DNA of 52,839 nucleotides from Paractinoplanes ferrugineus (lineage in GTDB: Bacteria; Actinomycetota; Actinomycetes; Mycobacteriales; Micromonosporaceae), in assembly GCF_016862195.1 (NCBI RefSeq), contig NZ_BOMM01000048.1, positions 1 through 52,839 of the forward strand, read 5' to 3'. Within the stretch, counting starts at the first letter, position 1. Every line of letters begins with the position of its first letter. Shown here in pieces: positions 25,091 to 34,568 of the stretch. The position numbers were made by a program, and so were the translations under genes. The notes below the pieces were generated by a model, which was not told the DNA's origin, did not search any database, and saw only the letters and a program-made list of their open reading frames with translations.

Positions 25091-27673
25091 TCACGACAAC
25101 AACCAGGTGTCCTTGGAACCGCCGCCCCGCGACGAGTTGACAATCATGCTTCCGGCCGGCGCGACCCGGGTGAGGGCGGCCGGTGCCACCACCGACGGCG
25201 AGCCGGTACCGGTGAAGACGAAGGCGCGCAGGTCGACGTGCCGGGGTGTGAGCTGGCTCCCGTCGAAGACCGGCGCGGTCGACAGCCGCACCAACTCCTG
25301 GGCGACCCAGCGGTGCGGCGCCGTCCGGATCTGCTTGCGCACCGCGGCGATCTCCTCGGCCGAGGCGTGCGGGCCGATCAGGATGCGGTCCCCGCCGTAC
25401 CCGTCGACCGGCTTGCAGACCAGCTCGTCCAGGCGGTCCAGGACGACCGCGAGCTGGTCGGGCAGCCCGCACAGATAGGTCGGCACGTCGGCCAGCAGCG
25501 GCTTCTCACCCAGGTAGTACTCGATCAGCCGGGGCACGTAGGCGTACACCGCCTTGTCGTCGCCGATGCCGTTGCCCATCGCGTTGGCCAGCACGATGGT
25601 GTCCGCGTGCAACGCGGCCACCAGGCTCGGCCCGAGCGGCATGCCGTCCGCGCCGGGCGCGTGCATCAGCGTGTCCTCGTCCATCCGGAGGTAGATCACG
25701 TCGACCCGGTAACGCTTGCCGTCGCGCAGCCGGTAGACGACGGTGTCGTCGACGAACAGCTCGGTGCTGCGGATGACCGGCACGCCCATCTCCTCGGCGA
25801 GCATCCGGTGCTCGAACCAGGCCGAGTCGTCCGGGCCGGTGCTGAGCACGACCACGTTCGGGTCTCCGCCGGCGGCCGGGCGGGCCGACTCGCGCAGGGC
25901 GCGCAGCAGCAGCGCCGGCGTCTCCTCGACGGAGATCAGGCCGGTCGGTTGCGGCAGCTCCGGCAGGACGCTCGCGGCGAGGCGGCGGTTCTGCATGGCG
26001 TACGCGATACCCGACGGCACCCGCAGGTTGTCCTCCAGCACGCACCACTGACCGTCCACGTCCCGCACCAGGTCGACGCCGGCCACCTGGGCCCGCACCC
26101 CCTGGTGCGCGATCAGGGCGCCGCTCGGCCGCAGCTCGGGCGAACCGTCGATGACCCATTCCGGGATGATTCCGTCGTGGACGGCCGCGCGTTCGCCGTA
26201 CACGTCATTGACGAACCGATCGAGTGCCCGCACCCGCTGCACCAGCCCCGCGCCGAGCTTGCGCCAGTCCTCGGCGGGCACCACGCGCGGCACCAGGTCG
26301 AACGGGAACAGCCTGGTCGCGGCCTCACCGGCAACGCTGAACGTGACACCCCGGGCGCGTTGCTCGTCATCCTTGGTGTCCTCGCGCCGCCGCAGACCGG
26401 CCGAGCCGAGAGCGGTCAGAACATTCAGGACGCCGGTGTACGCGGGGGCGACCTCGCCGTCCGGGAAGGCTTCGTCGCCCTCCACCGCGTACGGGAAAAG
26501 GCCCGCCGGCACCACCTGGCCGACCGGCCCGATGCCGGTCGCCCCGCCGCGCGTGTCCGCCACGACCAGATCGACCACGTCGGAGATCCGGCCCCGCCGC
26601 GACATCGCCCGGCGCTGGCGGGCGGCCGAGCTGCCCCGGCTGAGCGCCCGCACCGACAGGTCGAAGACCTGATCCCAGTCACCCAGCTCCTCGAGCTGCG
26701 GCCGGAGCTCGCCGACCAGCGCCTCCACCGCCGCCGCGGCCGGGATCGGCGAGGGGGAGCGGGGCAGGTCGAGCAGCTCACCCTCGAGCCCGGACCGGGC
26801 GGCCCGCCACATCGCGGCCCGGTGCAGCGGCGGTCGGCTGACCGGCAGCGGCCGACCGGCTCGATGCTCCTCGCGGGCGCGCAGGGCAAGAGCGCGGAAA
26901 AGACCGGCGATGAGTACGACCGTGTCCACGTCCGGCGACGAGTCGGTGACCCGCAGCTCCACCGTCGGCACATGGGCCGACGGGCGGACGTCGAAATAGA
27001 CCATCTTGGGGTCGGTGATCGTGCCCGACGCGATCAGGTCGGCGACCAGGGCGTCGTGCTCGGCGGCCGAATGCAGCACGCCCGGGTCGCCGGCGGTCGG
27101 CCAGCGCATCCAGACCAGCGACCGCACACTCGCGTAACCGGAGTCCTCACCCATCCAGTACGGCGAGCTGGCCGACACGGCGAGCAGCACCGGCAGAATC
27201 GGCATCACCCGCTGCGCCACCGCGACCGCCTCGTCCCGGTCCGGGATGCCGACGTGCACCTGAGCGCCACAGATCAGCTGCTCCCGGGCGAGTAGCTGAT
27301 AGTCGTCGAGCATCCGGCGGTAACGCGACGTGGGCGTCACCGGGAGTGACTCCAGGTCGACGAGCGGAACGGTGCCGGTGGCGGCCAGGCCGAGCCCCAT
27401 CGACTCGGCGACCGTGATCGCGGTCCGCCGCCGCCCGACGATCCCGTCCCGCAGATCGTCGAGCGTCGCGGCCACCGGCGTGTTCGTCTCCACCACCGAG
27501 CGGTGCAGCTCGGCCGAGAAGTGGTCCGGGTCGAGCCGGGCGAGAATCTCCGGCGCGCGCGGTACGAGCTCGCGGGTGGCCAGGTCGACGACGTGCAGCT
27601 CCTCCTCGACACCGAGCGTGAGGTCCGGGGGCGCGGCGGTGGTGCCCGCCGCGACCGGGAGTGACTCCGTCAT
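25091..27673 (-). CDS. Carboxylate-amine ligase (GCS2/YbdK type) fused to circularly permuted ATP-grasp protein
   Basis: The 860-residue fusion has an N-terminal glutamate-cysteine-ligase-like domain (about 15-375; LGVEEELHVVD, HVGIPD, then PTVELRVTDSSPD) and a C-terminal circularly permuted ATP-grasp domain (about 380-860; DLVRDVDGQWCVLEDNLRVPSGIAY, NAMGNGIGDDKAVYAYV, VCKPVDGYGG, and the end MIVNSSRGGGSKDTW). Each half should join a carboxylate to an amine using ATP. This resembles the fusions annotated as carboxylate-amine ligase/ATP-grasp in actinomycetes. It is the first gene of the operon with the amidotransferase and the S9 peptidase. The product is unknown. Confidence 0.85.
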   Translation of the reverse strand: MTESLPVAAGTTAAPPDLTLGVEEELHVVDLATRELVPRAPEILARLDPDHFSAELHRSVVETNTPVAATLDDLRDGIVGRRRTAITVAESMGLGLAATGTVPLVDLESLPVTPTSRYRRMLDDYQLLAREQLICGAQVHVGIPDRDEAVAVAQRVMPILPVLLAVSASSPYWMGEDSGYASVRSLVWMRWPTAGDPGVLHSAAEHDALVADLIASGTITDPKMVYFDVRPSAHVPTVELRVTDSSPDVDTVVLIAGLFRALALRAREEHRAGRPLPVSRPPLHRAAMWRAARSGLEGELLDLPRSPSPIPAAAAVEALVGELRPQLEELGDWDQVFDLSVRALSRGSSAARQRRAMSRRGRISDVVDLVVADTRGGATGIGPVGQVVPAGLFPYAVEGDEAFPDGEVAPAYTGVLNVLTALGSAGLRRREDTKDDEQRARGVTFSVAGEAATRLFPFDLVPRVVPAEDWRKLGAGLVQRVRALDRFVNDVYGERAAVHDGIIPEWVIDGSPELRPSGALIAHQGVRAQVAGVDLVRDVDGQWCVLEDNLRVPSGIAYAMQNRRLAASVLPELPQPTGLISVEETPALLLRALRESARPAAGGDPNVVVLSTGPDDSAWFEHRMLAEEMGVPVIRSTELFVDDTVVYRLRDGKRYRVDVIYLRMDEDTLMHAPGADGMPLGPSLVAALHADTIVLANAMGNGIGDDKAVYAYVPRLIEYYLGEKPLLADVPTYLCGLPDQLAVVLDRLDELVCKPVDGYGGDRILIGPHASAEEIAAVRKQIRTAPHRWVAQELVRLSTAPVFDGSQLTPRHVDLRAFVFTGTGSPSVVAPAALTRVAPAGSMIVNSSRGGGSKDTWLLS

Positions 27674-27825
27674 GTAGACCGCCTAGTTCGTGTTGATGGC
27701 TGTCCCTCTGCCCGGAGCCTCGCCATCGGATGTGCCGAACACATGACGTGCCCATTTCACGCGTGGACCATTCATGACGTCGCCAACACACCCGCCCGCC
27801 AACCGGGGCCTTCGGCAACACCCTG

Positions 27826-27831
27826 TAACCT
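27826..27831 (+). promoter_or_regulatory. Possible -10 box of the epimerase gene
   Basis: TAACCT fits the TAnnnT pattern 38 nt before the ATG at 27869. No convincing -35 is found, so this is a weak call. Confidence 0.25.
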
Positions 27832-27868
27832 CGGCCCCGTTCCCGACCCAGCACGTGCGGAGGTCTTG

Positions 27869-28942
<1,074 letters not shown>

Positions 28943-29269
28943 CCTTTTCGGCCTCTTTGCCTCTTTGCCCCTTTGCAACGCTCGCCGGTCGTGGTGACCC
29001 TTTTCCGCGGGAGCTGCGACCTAGGCGGCGGGCTGGCCGGGCGGCGGGCTGGGCGGGGTTACGGGCCAGGCCCGGCGGGTGCTGGCGCGGGGAGGCGCTG
29101 CGTGCCGCGCGAAGGGGGAGGGCGGGGTCTGCGCCGGCTCGGCGTGTGCCGCCCCCGGAGGTGGGACGCGCGAGGGCCTGGCTGGGTGGCGGGCGGGAGT
29201 TTGCTGTGGCTTGGCTGAGGAACCACGAGTCGGGCCGGTGGCCGGGCGGGCTTCCGTTACTTTTCGGAC
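28943..29269. other. Gene-free interval with a G-rich leader
   Basis: No gene seen. A short tandem repeat of CCTCTTTG occurs just after the epimerase stop. From about 29014 the plus strand is unusually G-rich and includes at least five GGG runs at 29030-29058, matching a G-quadruplex pattern upstream of the SulP gene. Confidence 0.4.
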
Positions 29270-31357
29270 ATGTCCGTCATGAGGGTTCTACGGCATGATG
29301 TTCCGGCGTCGATCGTGGTGTTCCTGATCGCGATCCCATTATCGCTCGGGATCGCGGCGGCGTCCGGGGCGCCGTTGCTCTCCGGGCTGATAGCGGCGGT
29401 CGTGGGTGGCCTGGTGGCCGGTGCGTTCAGTGGGGCTCCGTTGCAGGTCAGCGGGCCGGCGGCGGGCCTGACCGTGATCGTGGCGGGCACCATCGCCACG
29501 TTCGGCCTGGCCGGTACGGCGGCGATCGTGGCGGTCGCGGGCCTGGTCCAGATCGTGCTTGGCGTTTCCCGTCTCGGCCGGGCCGCGCTCGCCCTGTCGC
29601 CCGCGGTGGTGCACGGCATGCTGGCCGGGATCGGCCTGGTCATCGCGCTCAGTCAGGTGCACGTGTTGCTCGGCGGCGACGCGCAGAGTTCCGCCTGGCA
29701 GAACCTGCGGGATCTGCCCACCCAGGTCGTGGGCCACCATGGTGTCTCGATGGCGCTGGGGGCCGCGACCATCGCCGTACTCCTGCTGTGGCCCCGGATG
29801 AAACGCCTGGCCATGGTCCCGGCGGCGCTTGTCGCCGTGGTCGCGGTGACCGTGGTGGCCACCGTCACCGGAGCTGACGTGGAACGCGTCGACCTGCCCG
29901 ACGAGCCCCTGTCCGCCCTGATCCGGCCCGCCTGGCCGGACGCCCCGCTGTGGGAGATCGGCGTCGCGGTCGCCACCATCGCCCTGGTCGCGAGCGTCGA
30001 GTCGCTGCTGTCCGCGGTGGCCGTGGACCGCCTGCACGACGGCCCCCGCGCCGACCTCAACCGGGAACTGGTCGCTCAGGGCGCCGCCAACACGGTCTCC
30101 GGCCTGCTCGGTGGCCTGCCCGTGACCGGCGTGATCGTGCGCAGCTCGGCCAACGTGGCAGCGGGCGCCCGCACCCGCGCCTCGGCCGTCCTGCACGGTG
30201 TCTGGATCGTCGTGGTGGTGCTGCTCGGGGCCGCCCTGCTCGAGGCCATTCCGCTCGCGGTGCTGGCCGCGGTGCTCGTCGTGGTCGGGTTGCGGCTGAT
30301 CAGCCTGGCCCAGATCCGCACCTACGCCCGGCACCGCGAACTGCCCACCTATCTGGTCACGGCGGTCGGGGTGGTCGCCACCGACCTGCTCACCGGGGTG
30401 GCCGCCGGGCTCGCCTGCGCCGTGCTGCTCATGCTGTGGCGGCTGGCGCGCTGTGACATCCGCGTCTCGCCGGCCTGGACCGTGACGATCACCGGCACGC
30501 TCGCGTTCGTCGGTTCCGGCCGGCTCGCGCGGTCGCTGGCCACGCTGCCGCCGGGGGAGCACGTCACCGTCGAGCTGCACCTCGACTACCTCGACCACGG
30601 CGCGTTCCAGGTGATCGAGGACTGGCGGGAGGCGTACCTCAAGAGCGGCGGATCGGTCGACGTGCGAGAGACCCACGACGGTTGGTTCGCGCGCGCGACG
30701 GGCGGGCGCCTCGGCGCCGGGAAGAGCACGCCGCGGCGGTTCGGTTCGTGGTCGCAGTGGCAGGACCTGGACCGGCAGCGGCGGGACGCGATGGAGGCCG
30801 GGATCCACGAGTTCGAACGCAGCGTCGCCCCGCTCGTCCGGCCGCACCTCGCCGACCTGGCCCGCGACGGTCAGCAGCCGGAGCAGCTCTTCATCACCTG
30901 CGCCGACTCCCGCCTGGTGCCCAACCTGATCACCACCAGCGGCCCGGGCGACCTGTTCTGCGTGCGCAACATCGGCAACGTGGTGCCACCGCAGGGCGGC
31001 TCCGACTCGTCGGTCGGAGCCGCCATCGAGTACGCCGTGACGGTTCTGGGCGTCCGGACGATCACGGTGTGCGGCCACTCGGGCTGCGGCGCCGTACGCG
31101 CGATGATGGCCGGCGGCAACACCGGCGACCTGGGCCGCTGGCTGACCGGGTCGGCCACCGACTTCACCGGGTCGACCGACGAGCTGGCGTGCATCACCGC
31201 GAACGTCACCCGCCAGCTCGCCAACCTGCGCACCTATCCCGTGGTGCGGGACGCCGAGGAGGCCGGCGAGCTGGCCCTCGCCGGGATGTACTTCGACCTG
31301 GCCGAAGCGAAGATGTACGCGATCGACAGCCTGGGCCTACGCCCGGTCGCCGCTTGA
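29270..31357 (+). CDS. SulP anion transporter fused to beta-carbonic anhydrase
   Basis: The 695-residue protein has an N-terminal SulP membrane domain (about 10-410; SGAPLLSGLIAAVVGG and later LGGLPVTGVIVRSSAN) with a short STAS-like segment near 425-465, then a cytoplasmic beta-carbonic anhydrase (about 500-695) with zinc motifs CADSRL near 545 and CGHSGCGA near 600. Fusions of this type are known and are thought to couple bicarbonate or sulfate import with CO2/bicarbonate interconversion. ATG 29270 or 29279 may be the start. Its last 21 nt overlap the 3' end of the convergent NmrA-like gene. Confidence 0.9.
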   Translation: MSVMRVLRHDVPASIVVFLIAIPLSLGIAAASGAPLLSGLIAAVVGGLVAGAFSGAPLQVSGPAAGLTVIVAGTIATFGLAGTAAIVAVAGLVQIVLGVSRLGRAALALSPAVVHGMLAGIGLVIALSQVHVLLGGDAQSSAWQNLRDLPTQVVGHHGVSMALGAATIAVLLLWPRMKRLAMVPAALVAVVAVTVVATVTGADVERVDLPDEPLSALIRPAWPDAPLWEIGVAVATIALVASVESLLSAVAVDRLHDGPRADLNRELVAQGAANTVSGLLGGLPVTGVIVRSSANVAAGARTRASAVLHGVWIVVVVLLGAALLEAIPLAVLAAVLVVVGLRLISLAQIRTYARHRELPTYLVTAVGVVATDLLTGVAAGLACAVLLMLWRLARCDIRVSPAWTVTITGTLAFVGSGRLARSLATLPPGEHVTVELHLDYLDHGAFQVIEDWREAYLKSGGSVDVRETHDGWFARATGGRLGAGKSTPRRFGSWSQWQDLDRQRRDAMEAGIHEFERSVAPLVRPHLADLARDGQQPEQLFITCADSRLVPNLITTSGPGDLFCVRNIGNVVPPQGGSDSSVGAAIEYAVTVLGVRTITVCGHSGCGAVRAMMAGGNTGDLGRWLTGSATDFTGSTDELACITANVTRQLANLRTYPVVRDAEEAGELALAGMYFDLAEAKMYAIDSLGLRPVAA

Positions 31358-32167
31358 GAGCAACTCCCGGAGCGACGTGGCCGGGCGGCCGATGAGCGTC
31401 TCCACATCGCTGGAGACGTGCGCCAGCTCCCCGGCCGCGATCGCGGTGTAGGTGCTGACCCACGCGTCGACCTGCCACTTGGGCGCCTGGTAGTGCTCCC
31501 GGGAGGCGTACGCCTCGGCAAGGCTCTCGTCGTGGTAGCGCACCGGCTTGCCGGTCGCCTCCCCGACGATCGCGGCGGCTTCGGCCAGGCTGATCGCTTC
31601 CGGCCCGGTCATCTCGTACGTCTTCCCGGCGTGCCCGGCCGGCTCCCGCAGCACCGCCACGATCGCGTCGGCGATGTCGTCCTGCGCGACGACGGCCGCC
31701 CGCCCGTCGCCCGCCGGCCCGCGGATGACCCCGTCCTCGCCGACCAGGAACGGCAGGAAGTCGGCGTAGAGGTTGTCCCGCAGGAAGGTGTAGTCGATCC
31801 CGCGGTCCCGGATGTGCTTCTCGGTGTGCCAGTGGTCGCGGGCGAGCGTGAAGGTGGCATCGGGTGCCGCGCCGGCGAACGACGTGTAGACCAGGTGCCC
31901 GACCCCGGCCGCCTTGGCCGCGTCGACGAAGCTGCGATGCTGCGCCACCCGGTCGGGGGTCTCCGCCCCCGACACCATGAGCACGGTCTCGGCCCCGTCG
32001 AGGGCGCGACGCACGCTTTCCCCGTCGGCATAGTCGGCGACCGCGACGTCGGCGCCCTGCGGGGCCCGGGACGCGTCCCGCACGAGGAGTCGGGGCCGCC
32101 CACCGATCCGTTGGGCAACCCGGCCGCCGAGGCGCCCGGTGGCCCCCGAAATAACGATCATTCCCAT
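31337..32167 (-). CDS. NmrA/SDR-like NAD(P)-binding oxidoreductase
   Basis: The 276-residue atypical SDR has an N-terminal ISGATGRLGG motif (cofactor binding) and resembles NAD(P)H:quinone oxidoreductase QorB-like and NmrA-like proteins (VYTSFAGAAPDATF, DHWHTEKHIRDRGIDYTFLRDN). The typical catalytic Tyr is absent, as in this family. ATG 32167 or 32161 may be used. It overlaps the SulP gene by 21 nt at the 3' ends. Two inverted repeats lie 43-73 nt upstream. Confidence 0.82.
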   Translation of the reverse strand: MGMIVISGATGRLGGRVAQRIGGRPRLLVRDASRAPQGADVAVADYADGESVRRALDGAETVLMVSGAETPDRVAQHRSFVDAAKAAGVGHLVYTSFAGAAPDATFTLARDHWHTEKHIRDRGIDYTFLRDNLYADFLPFLVGEDGVIRGPAGDGRAAVVAQDDIADAIVAVLREPAGHAGKTYEMTGPEAISLAEAAAIVGEATGKPVRYHDESLAEAYASREHYQAPKWQVDAWVSTYTAIAAGELAHVSSDVETLIGRPATSLRELLSSGDRA

Positions 32168-32209
32168 CCCCCCTTTCTACGCCGGCGGCGAGCTTCTCCT
32201 CCGTCGAGG

Positions 32210-32240
32210 TGGATTGAATCCAGGTAGATGGCATCTACCT
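32210..32240. promoter_or_regulatory. Adjacent inverted repeats upstream of the NmrA-like gene
   Basis: TGGATT-G-AATCCA (32210-32222) abuts AGGTAGATG-G-CATCTACCT (32222-32240). Both have a single G in the centre. They sit 43-73 nt before the ATG at 32167 and look like regulator sites, perhaps for an HxlR/MarR-type protein. Confidence 0.45.
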
Positions 32241-32355
32241 CACGGGCTCTGGGCGGGCGCCTGTTCATCGGCCGGCGAGCTGAGCTGGCTCTCCTGCGCC
32301 GGTGAGGTGGTCTGGGGTCCGGACGACGTGGTGGCCGCATGGCCGGCCGGAGGTG

Positions 32356-33351
32356 CTAGGCGGGGCGGGGGCGGACGGTGTCGTCGAGGACCCGGGCGGT
32401 GGCCAGGACGTCGGCGAAACGGGCCGGGTCCAGGTCGAGGCCGGCCGGGATCCAGGTCACGTCGGGGCCGGTCATCGAGTGCAGGATGTCGTTCGGGGTC
32501 AGGCCCGCCTGCTGCAGGGCGCGGATCTCGCGCGGGTTCACGCCCGGGATCAGCGGGCCGTTGCCGAGGTCGGTTCCGTAGCGCACCTGGCCGCCGTACT
32601 CCAGGAAGCGCCGCAGGTTGGCGACGGCGGTGGCCGATTCCGGGGTCCGCTCGCCCCACCCGTGGATGTCGAGCGTGCTGATCCAGCGCATTCGTTCGGC
32701 GCACGCCTGCACCAGGGCGCGGTCCAGCGGCTCGGTCCACGGCGTGTGGGCGAGCACGTCGGCGCCGGCCTCGTAGGCGACCGCGACGGTGCCGGGGCCT
32801 TCGGCATGCACGACCACGGCCAGGCCGCGGTCGTGTGCGGCCTCGACGACCGCGGTCATCGTGAACAGGCGTAACTGGGGGCCGCCGGTGTGCGCGGTCA
32901 CCTTGATCAGGGTGGCGCCGCCGGCGAACGCCTCGTCGACCGCCTCGGTGGCCTGGGCGGCGGAGTCGATCTCACGCCAGCTGCCGGGCGGCGCCCAGGC
33001 ACGGTCGCTCGGATAGCCGCCGGGGGCGATCAGAAACGGACCGGCGTAGGTGATGCGGGGGAGGCCTCGGTCCTTGGCGGCGGCCAGTGCCGCGATCTCG
33101 GCGGGGTCGGAGCCGAGATCCCACACGCCGGCTATGCCACCGGCCCGGACCATGGCCAGGTCGACCAGGCCCGCGTGCACGTGGGCGTCGACGAGGCCGG
33201 GCAGCAGGGTGCCGGGCAGAGTGCGGACCGGCTCCGCCGCCGGCACCTCGGTGACCGGGGTGGCGGCGCCGCCCGGGTCGAGGCGCAGGGCCACGCCGGT
33301 GCGCAGCCGACCGTCCCACCACAGGGTGGCGGCCTGGACGTAGGAGGTCAT
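32356..33351 (-). CDS. Amidohydrolase in the kynurenine operon
   Basis: The 331-residue protein has amidohydrolase-superfamily metal motifs: DAHVHAG (HxH) near residue 50, a possible bridging Lys in IKVT, His in VVHAEG and LAHTPW, and the terminal Asp in YGTDLG. It belongs to the imidazolonepropionase-like branch by eye. Its ATG (33351) overlaps the stop of the kynureninase gene (ATGA), so it is translationally coupled to it. In that context it could deformylate N-formylkynurenine, a step with no other candidate here, or act on a later product. This is inference only. Confidence 0.75.
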   Translation of the reverse strand: MTSYVQAATLWWDGRLRTGVALRLDPGGAATPVTEVPAAEPVRTLPGTLLPGLVDAHVHAGLVDLAMVRAGGIAGVWDLGSDPAEIAALAAAKDRGLPRITYAGPFLIAPGGYPSDRAWAPPGSWREIDSAAQATEAVDEAFAGGATLIKVTAHTGGPQLRLFTMTAVVEAAHDRGLAVVVHAEGPGTVAVAYEAGADVLAHTPWTEPLDRALVQACAERMRWISTLDIHGWGERTPESATAVANLRRFLEYGGQVRYGTDLGNGPLIPGVNPREIRALQQAGLTPNDILHSMTGPDVTWIPAGLDLDPARFADVLATARVLDDTVRPRPA

Positions 33352-34568
33352 TTCTCGAGCAGGTCGCGCAGGGCCGACAGGCCGCGGTAGACCTCGCCGA
33401 AGCTGGTCGACAGCGGGGCCGGGCCGATCCGCAGGCCGTCCGGGCGGCGGTAGTCGGGGATCACGCCGGCCGCCCACAGCGGCTCCAGCAACGCTTGGAA
33501 GCCGGGTTTGCGCAGCGTGACGTGACCACCGCGGCGCTCGGGCGCCCGCGGGCCGGCGACCTCGACGCCGAACGGCGCGAGCAGTTCGTCGGCCAGGTCG
33601 AGCGTGTAACCGGTGAGCAGCAGCGACTTCGCTCGCACCGCCTCGATGCCGGCCGCCGCGAGCATGTCCAGGTTGGCGTGCAGCGGCACCATCGCGAGGA
33701 TCGGCGGGGTGCCGCTGAGCAGGGCCCGGCTGCCGGGCGCGGGCTCGTAGCCGGCGCCCATCTCGAACGACGCCCGGTGGCCCATCCAACCCTGGATCGG
33801 CTGCCGCAGGACCTCCTGCAAACCCCTCCTGAGGTACGCGAACGCGGGCGCGCCGGGTCCGCCGTTCAAATACTTGTACGTGCACCCGACGGCCAGGTCG
33901 ACACCCCAGTCGTCGAGGTGGATCGGCACCGAGCCGACCGAGTGGCTGAGGTCCCACATGGTCAGCGCGCCGGCCTCGTGGGCGATCCGGTTGATCTCCG
34001 CGACGTCGGCGAGCCACCCGGAGCGGTAGGCCACGTGGCTGAACAGGACCAGGGCGGTGTGCTCGTCGATCGCGTCGGCGACCTGTGCGGGGTGGATGCC
34101 GGCGGCCGGGTCGACGGTGATCCAGACCAGTTCGAGGCCCTGCTCAGCGGCGATGCCCTCGAGGACGTACCGGTCGGTGGGGAAGTTGTCGGTGTCGAGC
34201 AGGACGCGCTTGCGGCCGGGGGAGCCGGCGAGCGCGGCCCGGGCCAGCTTGTAGAGCAGCACCGTGGTCGAGTCGGCGATCGCGACCTGGCCTGGGCCGG
34301 CACCGAGGGCCACTGATCCGAGTCGGTCACCGAGTTGGAGGGGCCACTCCATCCAGCTGTCCGTCCAGCCGCGGATGAGCCGGCCGCCCCACTGCTCCCG
34401 GATGAAGGTCCCCATCAGCGCGGCGGTCGCGATCAACGGCCGGCCGAGCGAGTTGCCGTCGAGGTAGGACACGACGTCGAACTCGTCCGGGGCGAGGAAC
34501 TGATCGCGGTAGCCGGCCAGTGGGTCGGCCGTGTCGAGGGCGTCGGCTCGGGCGAGCAGGTTGATCAA
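33348..34568 (-). CDS. kynU: Kynureninase
   Basis: The 406-residue PLP enzyme converts kynurenine to anthranilate and alanine. It carries the family start YLDGNSLGRPL near residue 30, DTDNFPTDRYV, DLSHSVGSVP and the PLP Lys in CTYKYLNGGPG. No ATG fits the N-terminus; TTG at 34568 overlaps the stop of the upstream TDO gene (TTGA) and gives the expected N-terminal residues. Tight overlaps on both sides place it between TDO and the amidohydrolase in one operon. Confidence 0.9.
   Translation of the reverse strand: MINLLARADALDTADPLAGYRDQFLAPDEFDVVSYLDGNSLGRPLIATAALMGTFIREQWGGRLIRGWTDSWMEWPLQLGDRLGSVALGAGPGQVAIADSTTVLLYKLARAALAGSPGRKRVLLDTDNFPTDRYVLEGIAAEQGLELVWITVDPAAGIHPAQVADAIDEHTALVLFSHVAYRSGWLADVAEINRIAHEAGALTMWDLSHSVGSVPIHLDDWGVDLAVGCTYKYLNGGPGAPAFAYLRRGLQEVLRQPIQGWMGHRASFEMGAGYEPAPGSRALLSGTPPILAMVPLHANLDMLAAAGIEAVRAKSLLLTGYTLDLADELLAPFGVEVAGPRAPERRGGHVTLRKPGFQALLEPLWAAGVIPDYRRPDGLRIGPAPLSTSFGEVYRGLSALRDLLEK

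Noticed and set aside
23981..27295. A 1104-codon plus-strand frame over the ligase operon
   Set aside because: It is antisense to the amidotransferase and the ligase fusion, with no recognisable domain and a high Arg/His/Gly content.
32168..32355. Short frames between the NmrA-like gene and the amidohydrolase as a small gene
   Set aside because: They are Pro/Arg-rich without motifs and overlap the inverted repeats.
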